NCBI GenBank assembly: GCA_030593065.1 | Contig: JAUVHV010000003.1 | Location: forward strand, 96,001 to 149,221 | Source of the DNA: Candidatus Omnitrophota bacterium | GTDB taxonomy: Bacteria; Omnitrophota; Gorgyraeia; JABMRG01 | DNA: 53,221 bases | Reading direction: 5' to 3' | Position numbers and translations under genes: made by a program | In this document: piece by piece, positions 1 to 11,056 of the stretch | How the letters are laid out: each line of letters opens with the position of its first letter | Numbering within the stretch: the stretch's first letter is position 1 | The notes under the pieces: generated by a model | What the model was told of the DNA's origin: nothing | What the model saw: the letters and a program-made list of their open reading frames with translations, nothing else | Database searches by the model: none

Positions 1-2
1 AT

Positions 3-41
3 CATTCCAAGAAGAAGAACCTGGAGGCTGTTAATATATGA
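3..41 (+). CDS. 3' end of an upstream gene (possibly ruvC)
   Basis: One reading frame is open from the left edge to a TGA at 39-41 and encodes about 12 residues ending in KKKNLEAVNI. Its stop overlaps the ruvA ATG as ATGA, the same coupling used between ruvA and ruvB. The usual neighbour upstream of ruvA is ruvC, so this may be the RuvC C-terminus, but 12 residues cannot prove it. A second frame with a stop at 32-34 is also open to the edge. Confidence 0.35.
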   Translation, partial: HSKKKNLEAVNI

Positions 42-667
42 TTAATGCTATAAGAGGTAAACTTATTAAAAAGAGTCAGGCAAGTATTGCAGTTGATGTG
101 GGTGGGATAATTTATGAGGTACTTATTCCTCTTACCGTATATAACGGATTGGAGCCTACCCCTGTAAACAGCGAGATCTTTTTATTTACATTCCATTATT
201 ACGCTATTGATCATTCGAAAAGCTTCCCAGTGCTTATAGGTTTTATAAATGAAGTGGAAAGAGAGTTTTTCGAGAAATTTATCACTGTATCCGGCGTTGG
301 ACCCAAGGCAGCGATAAGGGCCATAAACAGGCCTATATCTGAAATAGCAAAAGCCATTGATCAAGGGGATCTTGCCTTTTTGAAATCTCTTCCCGGTATT
401 GGGGAACAACGAGCAAAAGAGATTATTGCAAAGTTGCAGAACAAGATAGGAAAATTCGGGCTTATACAGGATAGCTTTAAAGAAAGAGTGGATTCTGGCC
501 TTAAAGCGGATATTAAAAACGAAGCGCTGCAAGTGCTTATGCAGCTTCAATACAAGAAACAGCAGGCAGAGGAGATGGTAAGGAATGCTATGCAGAGAAA
601 CCCTAAAATTTCTACAAGTGAAGAACTCCTGAACGAAGTTTATAAACAGAAGAGGAATGAGTTATGA
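38..667 (+). CDS. ruvA: Holliday junction branch migration protein RuvA
   Basis: RuvA binds the four-way Holliday junction and loads the RuvB motor during recombinational repair in the cytoplasm. The 209-residue product has the family's normal length: an N-terminal OB fold (about 1-68), two helix-hairpin-helix motifs (SGVGPK at 85-90 and PGIGEQRA at 119-126), and a C-terminal domain III (about 155-205) that contacts RuvB. The ATG at 38 follows a GGAGG-like site at 23-28. The stop overlaps the ruvB ATG as ATGA, so the two are probably translationally coupled. The family assignment is firm. Confidence 0.95.
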   Translation: MINAIRGKLIKKSQASIAVDVGGIIYEVLIPLTVYNGLEPTPVNSEIFLFTFHYYAIDHSKSFPVLIGFINEVEREFFEKFITVSGVGPKAAIRAINRPISEIAKAIDQGDLAFLKSLPGIGEQRAKEIIAKLQNKIGKFGLIQDSFKERVDSGLKADIKNEALQVLMQLQYKKQQAEEMVRNAMQRNPKISTSEELLNEVYKQKRNEL

Positions 668-1707
668 GCAAGATTAAAAAAGAGGAACACAAGGCAAGGG
701 AGAGACTTATAACTGGTAAGGAGACCGATGAGGATCAGATACTAAATATCTCATTAAGGCCAACAAAGATAAACGAATTTATCGGCCAAAAAGAACTTGT
801 TGAAAATTTACTTATATCTGTTGAAGCTGCCAAGAAGCGTAAAGAGCCCGCTGATCATATACTATTTTCAGGTCCCCCGGGGCTTGGCAAGACAACTTTG
901 GCTCATATTATAGCGCATGAGATGGGTACAAAGATAACAGCAACCTCCGGGCCTGCTATAGAAAGAGCGGGTGACCTGATAGGGATATTAACAAATCTTG
1001 AGGAAGGTGACATACTTTTTATAGATGAGATTCATAGGATGTCAAAGGTTGTGGAGGAGTTTCTTTATCCTGCTATGGAAAATTTCCAGATAGATTTTAT
1101 AATAGATAAGGGGCCTTATGCTAAGACTATAAAATTTAACTTAAAAGCTTTTACCTTAATCGGTGCTACTACGCGTTCAGGTTTACTTACAGCGCCTATG
1201 CGTGGTAGATTTGGTATATTCCACCACCTGGATTTTTATGAACCAGAGGATCTGCTGAATATAATTATACGTTCTGCGGCACTTTTAGCTGTAAATATAA
1301 CAGAGTCTGCGGCAATGGAGATTGCGAGACGTTCACGTGGTACACCGCGCATTGCTAACAGATTATTGCGTAGAGTGCGCGATTACGCTCAGGTTAAGGC
1401 TAATGGTGATATTGAGGGTTGCATAGCAGATAAAGCTCTTAATTCACAGGGCATAGATAGTGTGGGCCTCAACGCGGTTGACCGTAAGGTTTTAGGTGCG
1501 ATAATAGATTATTACGATGGCGGCCCTGTAGGCATAGAATCTCTCTCAGCTTCTCTTAATGAGGAGCCCGATACTATTGTGGATGTGGTAGAGCCATTTT
1601 TGCTGAAGATAGGTTACTTAAAACGTACTCAAAGAGGACGCCAAGTAACGGCATGTGCTTATAAACACATGGACAAAAAACCAGGAATAAAGGTTAAAAA
1701 AGTTTAA
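664..1707 (+). CDS. ruvB: Holliday junction branch migration ATPase RuvB
   Basis: RuvB is the AAA+ hexameric motor that drives branch migration with RuvA and RuvC. The 347-residue protein has Walker A GPPGLGKTT (70-78), Walker B FIDEIH (119-124), sensor 1 GATTRSG (167-173), an arginine-rich APMRGRFG segment (177-184) that carries the arginine finger, and a C-terminal winged helix with the GGPVGIESLSASL sequence. The first 20 or so residues are a lysine-rich extension ahead of the conserved LRP motif. It overlaps ruvA by 4 bases. Confidence 0.97.
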   Translation: MSKIKKEEHKARERLITGKETDEDQILNISLRPTKINEFIGQKELVENLLISVEAAKKRKEPADHILFSGPPGLGKTTLAHIIAHEMGTKITATSGPAIERAGDLIGILTNLEEGDILFIDEIHRMSKVVEEFLYPAMENFQIDFIIDKGPYAKTIKFNLKAFTLIGATTRSGLLTAPMRGRFGIFHHLDFYEPEDLLNIIIRSAALLAVNITESAAMEIARRSRGTPRIANRLLRRVRDYAQVKANGDIEGCIADKALNSQGIDSVGLNAVDRKVLGAIIDYYDGGPVGIESLSASLNEEPDTIVDVVEPFLLKIGYLKRTQRGRQVTACAYKHMDKKPGIKVKKV

Positions 1708-1741
1708 AGATCCAAAAGTTCAAACGTTTTAACTTTTTAGC
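1708..1741 (+). terminator. AT-rich imperfect palindrome after ruvB, possible weak terminator
   Basis: AAAAGTT at 1714-1720 pairs with AACTTTT at 1731-1737, and the AAAC/GTTT centre continues the symmetry with one mismatch, followed by T residues. The stem is AT-rich and has almost no loop, so termination would be weak. It sits exactly between ruvB and the queuosine genes, where an operon break would be sensible. Confidence 0.3.
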
Positions 1742-1747
1742 TTGATC

Positions 1748-2311
1748 ATGAAAATACTCCTACATATTTGCTGCGGCCCCTGCGCAGCCTATAGTGTTAA
1801 AAAATTACAGAGTAGCGGCAATATTGTTGAAGGGTTTTTTTACAACCCCAATATTCACCCTCTATCTGAATATATAAATAGAAAAGAATCATGCAGCAAA
1901 TTGTCTGAAGCTATGGGGCTGAAGATATCTTTTTATAATGATTGCCGGTTTGAGGATTTTTTTAGAAAAATTACTTTTCATGAAAATTATCAAAGATGCG
2001 GCCTTTGTTGGGCTTTACGCTTAAATAAGACTGCTGAATACGCGTCAAATAATGGTTTTGATTCTTTTACAAGCACACTCCTTATAAGCCCTTATCAGGA
2101 TCATGAAGAGATGAAATCAATTGCAATAAAAGCACAGGAAGAACATTCAATAACTTTTTTTTATGAGGATTTTAGGCCAGGATTTCATGAGTCGCACAGA
2201 CTCTCCAGGCAGATGGGGCTTTATCACCAGAAGTACTGCGGTTGCATTTATAGTGAACGTGAAAGATCCCAAAAAATAGATGGCAGGCAACAAAGGACAG
2301 AAGCCGGATGA
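1748..2311 (+). CDS. queH: Epoxyqueuosine reductase QueH
   Basis: QueH (DUF208 family) reduces epoxyqueuosine to queuosine in tRNA, the last step of queuosine synthesis, and replaces the unrelated QueG in many bacteria. The product (187 residues) shows the family cysteines: the N-terminal CCGPC (C8, C9, C12), CGLC (C84 and C87) and CGC (C164 and C166), which hold an iron-sulfur cluster and a second metal in characterised members. I chose the ATG at 1748; a TTG two codons upstream at 1742 is in frame but less likely. The gene stands next to queA and tgt of the same pathway, separated by a SpoIID-like gene. Its stop overlaps the next ATG as ATGA. Confidence 0.9.
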   Translation: MKILLHICCGPCAAYSVKKLQSSGNIVEGFFYNPNIHPLSEYINRKESCSKLSEAMGLKISFYNDCRFEDFFRKITFHENYQRCGLCWALRLNKTAEYASNNGFDSFTSTLLISPYQDHEEMKSIAIKAQEEHSITFFYEDFRPGFHESHRLSRQMGLYHQKYCGCIYSERERSQKIDGRQQRTEAG

Positions 2312-3486
2312 GAGGTGCCAGAGAACTGATCTCAAATTATAACCTCTCTTTTTTTGTATTTTTATTCTGTTTTCTTTTTATATCTACTTCTCCCCTTATG
2401 GCTGCGACCATTAATATCCCTGAAAAGATCAGAGTAGCGGTTGCGGATAACGCGGTTGAGCTTAATCTTTCTATAAAAGGGCCGTATGAGATAAGAACCC
2501 TTGAGACAGAAGAGCTCCTGGAGAAGGGGCGAACTTTTTTTAATATAAAGATAAGGCCTTTTTCTTATGGCATAGATTTTGGAAAGAAAAAGTTCAAGAT
2601 ATATGCTATCCATATAATACCTCAAAGGCAACCTGCGATATATCTCGGCAAGCGGCTTTATAGAGGTAGCCTCCAGATTATAAAGACAGAAGAAGGCCTT
2701 CTTCGCGCTATAAATATAATCAATTTAGAAGATTACCTTAAAGGGGTTTTGTTCCATGAGGTTTCGCACCGCTGGCCTATGGATGCTGTAAAGGCACAGG
2801 CAATTGCATCAAGAACATTCGCACTTTATCAGGCACAGCAGAATAATCAGCAGTATTATTATCTTAAAGCTGACGTAAGTTCGCAAGTATACGGTGGTGT
2901 GTATGCAGAGAGATATCGCACAAATAAAGCTGTGGAGGAGACCAAAGGAGAGGTGCTTGTATGGAACGGCAAGCTTTTACCAGCTTTTTTTCACGCAACA
3001 TGTGGCGGGCATACAGAATATGTTAACAGGTTATGGAAGGTAAATGCAAAGCCTTTGAAAGGAGTGGGGTGTGTATATTGCAAAAACTCGCCGCATTTTT
3101 CCTGGGAGCGTGAGGTAGCTCTTACTACAATTGAAAAGAGGCTTAATGAGGCAGGATACAATATCTCAGGCATAAGTTCAATAAAGATAAAAGGAAGAGA
3201 TCCATCCGGCAGAGTAATTCAGCTTATTATAAAGGGAAAAGGAGAGAGAGTTAGGATAAGTGCAAAGGATTTTCGTCATATATTAGGTTCCAGGATTACC
3301 AGGAGCACGAATTTTATAGTTACAATAATAGGAGACTCCGCGCATTTTGAAGGAAAAGGCTGGGGCCATGGTGTAGGGCTATGCCAATGGGGCGCATTCT
3401 CAATGGCAAAAAAGGGTAAAGATGCTCAACAGATTTTAAACTTCTATTATCCGGGCGCAGAAATAGTAAGTATCGGAGGCAGGTAA
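2308..3486 (+). CDS. SpoIID/LytB-domain protein, probable secreted peptidoglycan lytic enzyme
   Basis: The 392-residue protein begins with a hydrophobic segment (about 12-32) that looks like a signal peptide or anchor. A SpoIID domain follows: EDYLKGVLFHE (141-151) with the conserved glutamate E151 used for catalysis in SpoIID, AQAIASRTFA (163-172), HATCGGHTE (229-237) and GWGHGVGLCQWGA near residue 352. Cysteines at 232, 255 and 258 lie where clostridial SpoIID holds zinc. Family members are lytic transglycosylases that cut peptide-stripped glycan. Here it is a vegetative cell-wall enzyme or amidase enhancer; nothing else suggests sporulation. It overlaps queH by 4 bases, and its place among queuosine genes looks incidental. 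Confidence 0.85.
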   Translation: MRGARELISNYNLSFFVFLFCFLFISTSPLMAATINIPEKIRVAVADNAVELNLSIKGPYEIRTLETEELLEKGRTFFNIKIRPFSYGIDFGKKKFKIYAIHIIPQRQPAIYLGKRLYRGSLQIIKTEEGLLRAINIINLEDYLKGVLFHEVSHRWPMDAVKAQAIASRTFALYQAQQNNQQYYYLKADVSSQVYGGVYAERYRTNKAVEETKGEVLVWNGKLLPAFFHATCGGHTEYVNRLWKVNAKPLKGVGCVYCKNSPHFSWEREVALTTIEKRLNEAGYNISGISSIKIKGRDPSGRVIQLIIKGKGERVRISAKDFRHILGSRITRSTNFIVTIIGDSAHFEGKGWGHGVGLCQWGAFSMAKKGKDAQQILNFYYPGAEIVSIGGR

Positions 3487-3548
3487 AATCCGAAACAGTT
3501 ATCAGGCCAATCGCAAAACTGTTCCGGAGATTAGATTCGGAGTTAGGT

Positions 3549-5713
<2,165 letters not shown>

Positions 5714-5744
5714 CATTAATGCATTAAAAACGGAGGTTGAAAAT

Positions 5745-6083
5745 ATGTTTGTAACGATTGCGTATGCAATGGGGCAGGCACCACAGCAGGGAGCAGAGGC
5801 TCCAAACCCGCTGATAAGCCTGATGCCGCTTATATTGATGTTTGTGATATTCTACTTTCTTCTTATAAGGCCTCAACAAAAGAAGCAGAAAGACCATAAA
5901 AAGATGCTATCTGAGTTGAAGAAGAATGATCAGATTATTACCTCTGGGGGTATTTACGGTACGATAGTTAATCTTAAGGATAATACCTATATAATCAGGG
6001 TGGATGATAATGTCAAGATAGAGGTATCGAAAACAGCGGTATCCGGGGTAACAAAAAGAGCAGAAAAGACAGCAAATAATTGA
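5745..6083 (+). CDS. yajC: Sec translocon accessory subunit YajC
   Basis: YajC is a small inner-membrane partner of the SecDF complex in protein export. The 112-residue product has one membrane span (about 25-44) ending in the signature LLIRPQQKKQKDHKKML, then a small cytoplasmic domain. The N-terminal Gly/Pro/Gln-rich stretch is typical. A GGAGG site lies about 10 bases before the ATG. It is followed by the fused secDF gene 23 bases downstream. Confidence 0.93.
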   Translation: MFVTIAYAMGQAPQQGAEAPNPLISLMPLILMFVIFYFLLIRPQQKKQKDHKKMLSELKKNDQIITSGGIYGTIVNLKDNTYIIRVDDNVKIEVSKTAVSGVTKRAEKTANN

Positions 6084-6106
6084 TGATATAAAAGGAGCTT
6101 TGTTAA

Positions 6107-8311
6107 ATGCATAAGAATCTAAAATGGAAGACTATATTGATTCTTGTTGTTATAGGCTTTTCACTATGGAGCCTCTGGCCACCACTCAGTACCGTGGATA
6201 AAGAAGGTAATATCGTAAGAGAGGGTAGGATAAACCTTGGCCTTGATCTACAAGGAGGTATGCACCTTGTGCTTAAGGTCGATACATCGAAACTCACAAA
6301 GAAAGAGGCAGAAGGCGCGCCTGAAAGAGCTTTAGAGATTATAAGAAACAGGGTAGACCAGTTCGGAGTAAAGGAGGTCTCAATACAGCGCCAGGGTACG
6401 GATGAGATAGTAATCCAGTTGCCTGGCATTACTGATAGGGACAGGGCTTTAGAGCTTATAGGAAAGACCGCGCTTTTGGAGTTTCGACTTGTATCTTCTG
6501 ATCCTGAAAAACTAAAACTCGCTTTATTAGGAGAGGTTGATGATGGATATGAGCTCCTGGAGGCAGAGAACAATGAAAAAGTCCTTGTAGAAAAGAGAGC
6601 AGAGATTACCGGCGCAGATCTTATAAATGCATTTGTAAAATTTGACCAATCTTCCTTTAATCAACCAACAGTATCTATAGCATTCAATAGAGAGGGCGCT
6701 AAAAAATTTGCCAGAATAACCGGTAATAATGTAGGAGCGAGGCTGGCAATAGTCCTTGATGGTAATGTAAAATCAGCGCCTGTTATAAAAGAGAGAATAC
6801 CTAGCGGTGAGGGGGTAATTCAGGGTAGATTTAGTCCTGATGAGGCAAATGATCTTTCTATAATATTGCGCGCGGGCGCGCTTCCCGCCCCTGTTATTAT
6901 AGAGGAGGAGAGGACCGTGGGGCCTCTTCTGGGCCTGGATTCAATACAATCAGGAGTAAAGGCGATAATAATAGGCGCATTGCTGGTATGTGCTTTTATG
7001 TCAATATATTATCTTTTGGCAGGTGTTGTTTCAGTCCTGGCGCTTATATTGAACTTTGTTATTATTCTTGGCGTTATGGGGTATTTTCATTTTACTCTGA
7101 CATTACCGGGCATAGCAGGACTTATATTGATTTTAGGCATGGCGGTAGATGCCAATGTTCTTATATATGAAAGGATAAAAGAAGAATTACGTACTGGTAA
7201 GACTATCCGTAGCGCAATATCTACAGGATACAGTAAGGCTTTAAGCGCGATTATAGACTCTAATCTTACAACACTTATTGCCGCGATACTTTTATTTCAG
7301 TTTGGCACAGGCCCTATAAGGGGCTTTGCTATGACTCTTACAATAGGTATATTCGCGAGTCTTTTTACAGCTCTTGTTGTTACTCGTACAATATTTCAGC
7401 TCTTTGCGCTTTCACCGAATTTCAAGACTTTAAAGATGCTTAATTGGATACACGATACGAAGATAGATTTTATCGGAAAGAGAAAGGTCTGTTACGGTAT
7501 CTCACTTGTAATTGTCATGGTTGGCCTTGTAGTATTCGGCGCGCGGGGGACAAAAAATTTCGGGGTAGATTTTACAGGTGGAACCTTACAACAGATCCAG
7601 TTTAGGAATCCTATCGATATAGCAAGAATAAGAACCGTGATTAGCGGGTTGGGCCTTAAGAACGCATCTATACAGGAGATGGCAGGGAACCGTGAAGTAC
7701 TAATACGTACATCAGAGGACGCTGATGTAAAGATTAACGCTGCCTTGAAAAGTTCGATAACAGATAATAGTTTTGAACTTATGCGCGTTGAGAGAGTTGG
7801 GCCTTCTGTTGGAAAATTATTAAGAAAAAACGCCATACGCGCATTGGTTTTCGGGCTTTTTGGTATTTTGGTATATATCAGTTTCAGGTTTAAACATTGG
7901 GAATATGGTTTAGCGGGTGTAATAGCGCTGTTTCACGACGTTATAATTGTAATAGGGGCAATGGCTATTACGGGAAGAGAATTTGACCTTACTGTAGTTG
8001 CCGCTATCCTGACAGTAGCAGGTTACTCAATCAATGATACAGTAGTTATCTTTGACAGGATAAGAGAAAATATGCGCCTCCTGCGTAAAATAACATTTAG
8101 TGACCTTATTAATTTAAGCATAAACCAGACTCTCGGCAGAACCGTCTTTACGACGCTTACCACACTTTTTACCGCAACCGCATTGTTTATATGGGGCGGA
8201 ATAGTACTTAATAATTTCGCATTCTGCCTTATAGTAGGTTTTTTATCAGGTATATATTCAACGATATTCATAGCAAGCCCTCTTATTTTGTTGTGGCAGA
8301 AGAGAAGGTAG
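6107..8311 (+). CDS. secDF: Fused protein translocase subunit SecDF
   Basis: SecDF uses the proton gradient to pull exported proteins through SecYEG. This 734-residue polypeptide joins SecD (about 1-440) and SecF (about 450-734). SecD features are LGLDLQGGMHLVL near residue 45, a periplasmic P1 region, and the transmembrane motif GMAVDANVLIYERI. SecF features are DFTGGTLQQIQF and TVAGYSINDTVVIFDRIREN. Two sets of six membrane spans are expected, and hydrophobic blocks fit this. The single-chain fusion is also known in Bacillus and several other phyla, whereas many diderms keep two genes. An AAAAGGAG site precedes the ATG. Confidence 0.95.
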   Translation: MHKNLKWKTILILVVIGFSLWSLWPPLSTVDKEGNIVREGRINLGLDLQGGMHLVLKVDTSKLTKKEAEGAPERALEIIRNRVDQFGVKEVSIQRQGTDEIVIQLPGITDRDRALELIGKTALLEFRLVSSDPEKLKLALLGEVDDGYELLEAENNEKVLVEKRAEITGADLINAFVKFDQSSFNQPTVSIAFNREGAKKFARITGNNVGARLAIVLDGNVKSAPVIKERIPSGEGVIQGRFSPDEANDLSIILRAGALPAPVIIEEERTVGPLLGLDSIQSGVKAIIIGALLVCAFMSIYYLLAGVVSVLALILNFVIILGVMGYFHFTLTLPGIAGLILILGMAVDANVLIYERIKEELRTGKTIRSAISTGYSKALSAIIDSNLTTLIAAILLFQFGTGPIRGFAMTLTIGIFASLFTALVVTRTIFQLFALSPNFKTLKMLNWIHDTKIDFIGKRKVCYGISLVIVMVGLVVFGARGTKNFGVDFTGGTLQQIQFRNPIDIARIRTVISGLGLKNASIQEMAGNREVLIRTSEDADVKINAALKSSITDNSFELMRVERVGPSVGKLLRKNAIRALVFGLFGILVYISFRFKHWEYGLAGVIALFHDVIIVIGAMAITGREFDLTVVAAILTVAGYSINDTVVIFDRIRENMRLLRKITFSDLINLSINQTLGRTVFTTLTTLFTATALFIWGGIVLNNFAFCLIVGFLSGIYSTIFIASPLILLWQKRR

Positions 8312-8391
8312 CATCAATAGGATTAGTGCTGCTTTTCCCGCTTTTAAGAATGATTTTTGATTTTCCGAGATAATTTTCCAAGATAAAGATT

Positions 8392-9264
8392 ATGCAGATA
8401 CGCTTCAAAAAGATTCGTGGTATTTTAATCATTGTCCTGCTGTTTAACTGGATTGTAGCAGGGGCAAAGATTATTTACGGAATTATTACGCAATCTACGG
8501 CTATGAGCGCGGATGGGTTTCATTCATTTGCCGATGGAGCTTCCAATATCATAGGCCTTGTGGCTATCTTCATTGCTTCGCAGCCAAAAGACAGCGAGCA
8601 TCCCTACGGGCATAAAAAATATGAGACATTCGCGGCTATTGTAATAGCTATACTTCTTTTCATGATCTCGTTTAACATTATACGGGGCAGTGTTGCAAGA
8701 TTCTTCCATCCTGTTATACCTGAAGTTACTTTAATCAGTTTTATTGTTATGATAGCTACTTTGGCTATAAATTGCGTTGTTTTTATATACGAAAAAGCCA
8801 ATGCTAAGGCATTGACAAGTGATATACTTGCAGCGGATGCAGAGCATACAAAAAGTGATATGCTTATATCCATATCTGTTATAGTTACTCTTATAGCTGT
8901 AAAAGTAGGATTTCCTGCTATGGATACTATTGTTTCAGTCTGTATTGCCTTATTTATTGCGCGCAGCGGCTTTGAGATATTAAAGCAATCCTCTGATGTT
9001 CTTTGTGACCGTACAGTAATTCCGGTCACCGAAATAAAGAGAGTTGTTTTAGCGGTCGAAGGGGTAAAGGATTGCCATAGGATAAGGACTCGCGGCAGGC
9101 AAGATGATATACATATCGATCTTCATATTACGGTTGATACTGATATGACAATCGGAAGGGCGCATAATTTAAATCATGAAATTCAAACTGCTATACAAAA
9201 GAAGATAGAGGGTGTTACTGATATAGCTATACATATAGAGCCCTCTAAAGAGCGGGTAAGATGA
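8392..9264 (+). CDS. Cation diffusion facilitator family metal efflux transporter
   Basis: CDF proteins export divalent metals (Zn, Fe, Co, Mn or Cd) from the cytoplasm in exchange for protons. The 290-residue protein has about six membrane helices and a C-terminal ferredoxin-like cytoplasmic domain (about 200-290). The metal site is formed by HSFAD in helix 2 and HTKSD in helix 5, giving His and Asp in both helices; that arrangement is more often linked to zinc-type members, but the substrate cannot be fixed from it. The ATG at 8392 has only a weak ribosome site. The stop overlaps recJ as ATGA. Confidence 0.9.
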   Translation: MQIRFKKIRGILIIVLLFNWIVAGAKIIYGIITQSTAMSADGFHSFADGASNIIGLVAIFIASQPKDSEHPYGHKKYETFAAIVIAILLFMISFNIIRGSVARFFHPVIPEVTLISFIVMIATLAINCVVFIYEKANAKALTSDILAADAEHTKSDMLISISVIVTLIAVKVGFPAMDTIVSVCIALFIARSGFEILKQSSDVLCDRTVIPVTEIKRVVLAVEGVKDCHRIRTRGRQDDIHIDLHITVDTDMTIGRAHNLNHEIQTAIQKKIEGVTDIAIHIEPSKERVR

Positions 9265-10958
9265 GAAAAATATGGCAGATAAGAGAAGAAGACTTAGCCA
9301 GCGAGAAGAGGTTGATAGAAGCTATCTCCGTATCGCCTATTATTGCGCAGCTTCTTATAAATCGTGATATAAGAACAGTAAAAGACGCGGAGTTTTTCTT
9401 GAATCCGAGTCTGCTGAATCTCTACGATCCATTTTTAATGAAATCAATGAAGCAAGCTGTTTCAAGAATAAAAAGAGCGATAAGAAACAAAGAAAAGATT
9501 CTTGTTTATGGTGATTATGATGTTGACGGTATATCAGCTACAGCGCTCCTATCCACCGTGCTTAAGAGATTAAAAGCAGATGTCGGTACTTATATACCAA
9601 GCCGTCTTGAGGACGGTTATGGCCTCAATAAGAAAATTATAAGCTCTATTCATAAAAAAGGAATAGATCTTCTTGTCACAGTAGATTGCGGTATTACCGC
9701 TATTGCTGAAGTAGAGATGCTCAATTCCCTTGGCATGGATATTATTATTACAGATCATCATACACCGGCAAAACAGCTTCCAGATACAGATATCATATTA
9801 AACCCCTTACAGGATGGCTGCTCTTATCCTGATAAAAATTTAGCCGGAGTTGGTGTGGCATTTAAGCTTGCTTCAGGTTTACTGGGTAAGGATGATAATT
9901 GGTTATATGAACAGCTTGATCTCGTATGCCTTGGAACTGTAGCAGATGTAGTACCCCTTATCGGGGAAAACAGAATACTTGTAAAGAGTGGTTTAAGTGA
10001 ACTCACGCATACTAAGAAGGAAGGCCTAAAGGCTCTTATTAAAGAATCGTATTTAAAAGGCAGGGATATAACATCCTATCATGTTGGTTATATATTGGCA
10101 CCGCGTATAAATGCGGCGGGAAGGCTTGGTAAATCTGAGATCTCTTTGGATCTTTTACTTACAGATAAGCCTGAACAGGCAAGTGAATTTGCGAAGATGC
10201 TTACTCAGGAGAATAAGAATCGCCAAAAGATGGAAGATGTTATATTTCGTCAGGCTATAGCAAGGATAGAAATGGAGATAGATTTTACTCAGCAAAGGGT
10301 TATTGTGCTTGAAGATGATAACTGGCATAAAGGTATTATAGGTATTGTCGCTTCACGCATAGTAGACAGATTTTACAGGCCTACTGTTATGATATCTATG
10401 GATGGCGCTGAAGGCAGAGGTTCCTGCCGTTCTATAAGGAATTTTAATCTTTTCAATGCTCTTAGTGAATGTTCAGATTTTTTAAAAAATTACGGCGGCC
10501 ATAAATACGCAGCAGGTTTAACCGTAGCTAAAGGCATGTTGAATGATTTTAAAGATAAGATAAATCATATTGCTCATGAAAGAATACTGGATGAGGACCT
10601 TATCCCACGCGTTAAGATAGATACAGAGATATCGATCTCGTCTCTTAACAAAGATTTACTTGAGAAGCTCGATAAGCTTGCCCCATTCGGGCTTGGTAAT
10701 CCAAGGCCTGTGTTTTCATCGCGAAATCTTAACATAAGAAATACGCCGCAAATACTAAGGCGCTCTACGCTGAAAATGTGGGTTACAGATGGAAAGACGA
10801 CAGCAGAGGCCGTTGGTTTTAATATGGCAGATTCCTTGCCAAGTAACCCTTCAAAACAAAAAATAGACCTTGCTTATTCCTGCGATCTTAATACCTACAA
10901 AGGTATTACATCAATAAAACTTCAGATAAAAGATATGCGTGTAAACACCCCTCTATAA
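9261..10958 (+). CDS. recJ: Single-stranded-DNA-specific exonuclease RecJ
   Basis: RecJ is a 5'-3' exonuclease on single-stranded DNA used in RecFOR recombination and mismatch repair. The 565-residue protein has the DHH-superfamily metal motifs DYDVDG (85-90), VDCG (141-144) and DHH (165-167), a DHHA1 region with the GGHKYAAGL segment near residue 415, and a C-terminal OB-like part (about 450-565). The length and motif set are complete. The ATG lies inside the end of the CDF gene, with GAGCGGG as ribosome site. Confidence 0.95.
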   Translation: MRKIWQIREEDLASEKRLIEAISVSPIIAQLLINRDIRTVKDAEFFLNPSLLNLYDPFLMKSMKQAVSRIKRAIRNKEKILVYGDYDVDGISATALLSTVLKRLKADVGTYIPSRLEDGYGLNKKIISSIHKKGIDLLVTVDCGITAIAEVEMLNSLGMDIIITDHHTPAKQLPDTDIILNPLQDGCSYPDKNLAGVGVAFKLASGLLGKDDNWLYEQLDLVCLGTVADVVPLIGENRILVKSGLSELTHTKKEGLKALIKESYLKGRDITSYHVGYILAPRINAAGRLGKSEISLDLLLTDKPEQASEFAKMLTQENKNRQKMEDVIFRQAIARIEMEIDFTQQRVIVLEDDNWHKGIIGIVASRIVDRFYRPTVMISMDGAEGRGSCRSIRNFNLFNALSECSDFLKNYGGHKYAAGLTVAKGMLNDFKDKINHIAHERILDEDLIPRVKIDTEISISSLNKDLLEKLDKLAPFGLGNPRPVFSSRNLNIRNTPQILRRSTLKMWVTDGKTTAEAVGFNMADSLPSNPSKQKIDLAYSCDLNTYKGITSIKLQIKDMRVNTPL

Positions 10959-10963
10959 AACCT

Positions 10964-10992
10964 TTGACAAAATATACATTATATTATATTAT
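10964..10992 (+). promoter_or_regulatory. Sigma70-type promoter before the MscS-otsAB genes
   Basis: TTGACA at 10964-10969 is separated by 17 bases from TATTAT at 10987-10992. It lies just after recJ and about 65 bases before the MscS start. The following AT-only tandem repeats contain further -10-like hexamers. Confidence 0.65.
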
Positions 10993-11024
10993 ACTTATAC
11001 TATATTATACTTATACTATATTAT
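10993..11024 (+). repeat. Two exact tandem copies of a 16-bp AT-rich unit
   Basis: The unit ACTTATACTATATTAT occurs at 10993-11008 and again at 11009-11024, and a degenerate version precedes it. The array lies in the transcribed leader just below the -10 box of the MscS-otsAB promoter. It may only reflect slippage in AT-rich DNA, or it may offer alternative -10 boxes. Confidence 0.8.
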
Positions 11025-11056
11025 ATATTATATAATAGATTCTAAGAAGGAGGCCT

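Noticed and set aside
3487-3548. Terminator between the SpoIID-like gene and queA
   Set aside because: AACAGTT and AACTGTT can pair, but the loop is long and no T-run follows.
6103-6573. 156-residue - strand frame within secDF
   Set aside because: Serine-rich antisense shadow of SecD with no homology features.
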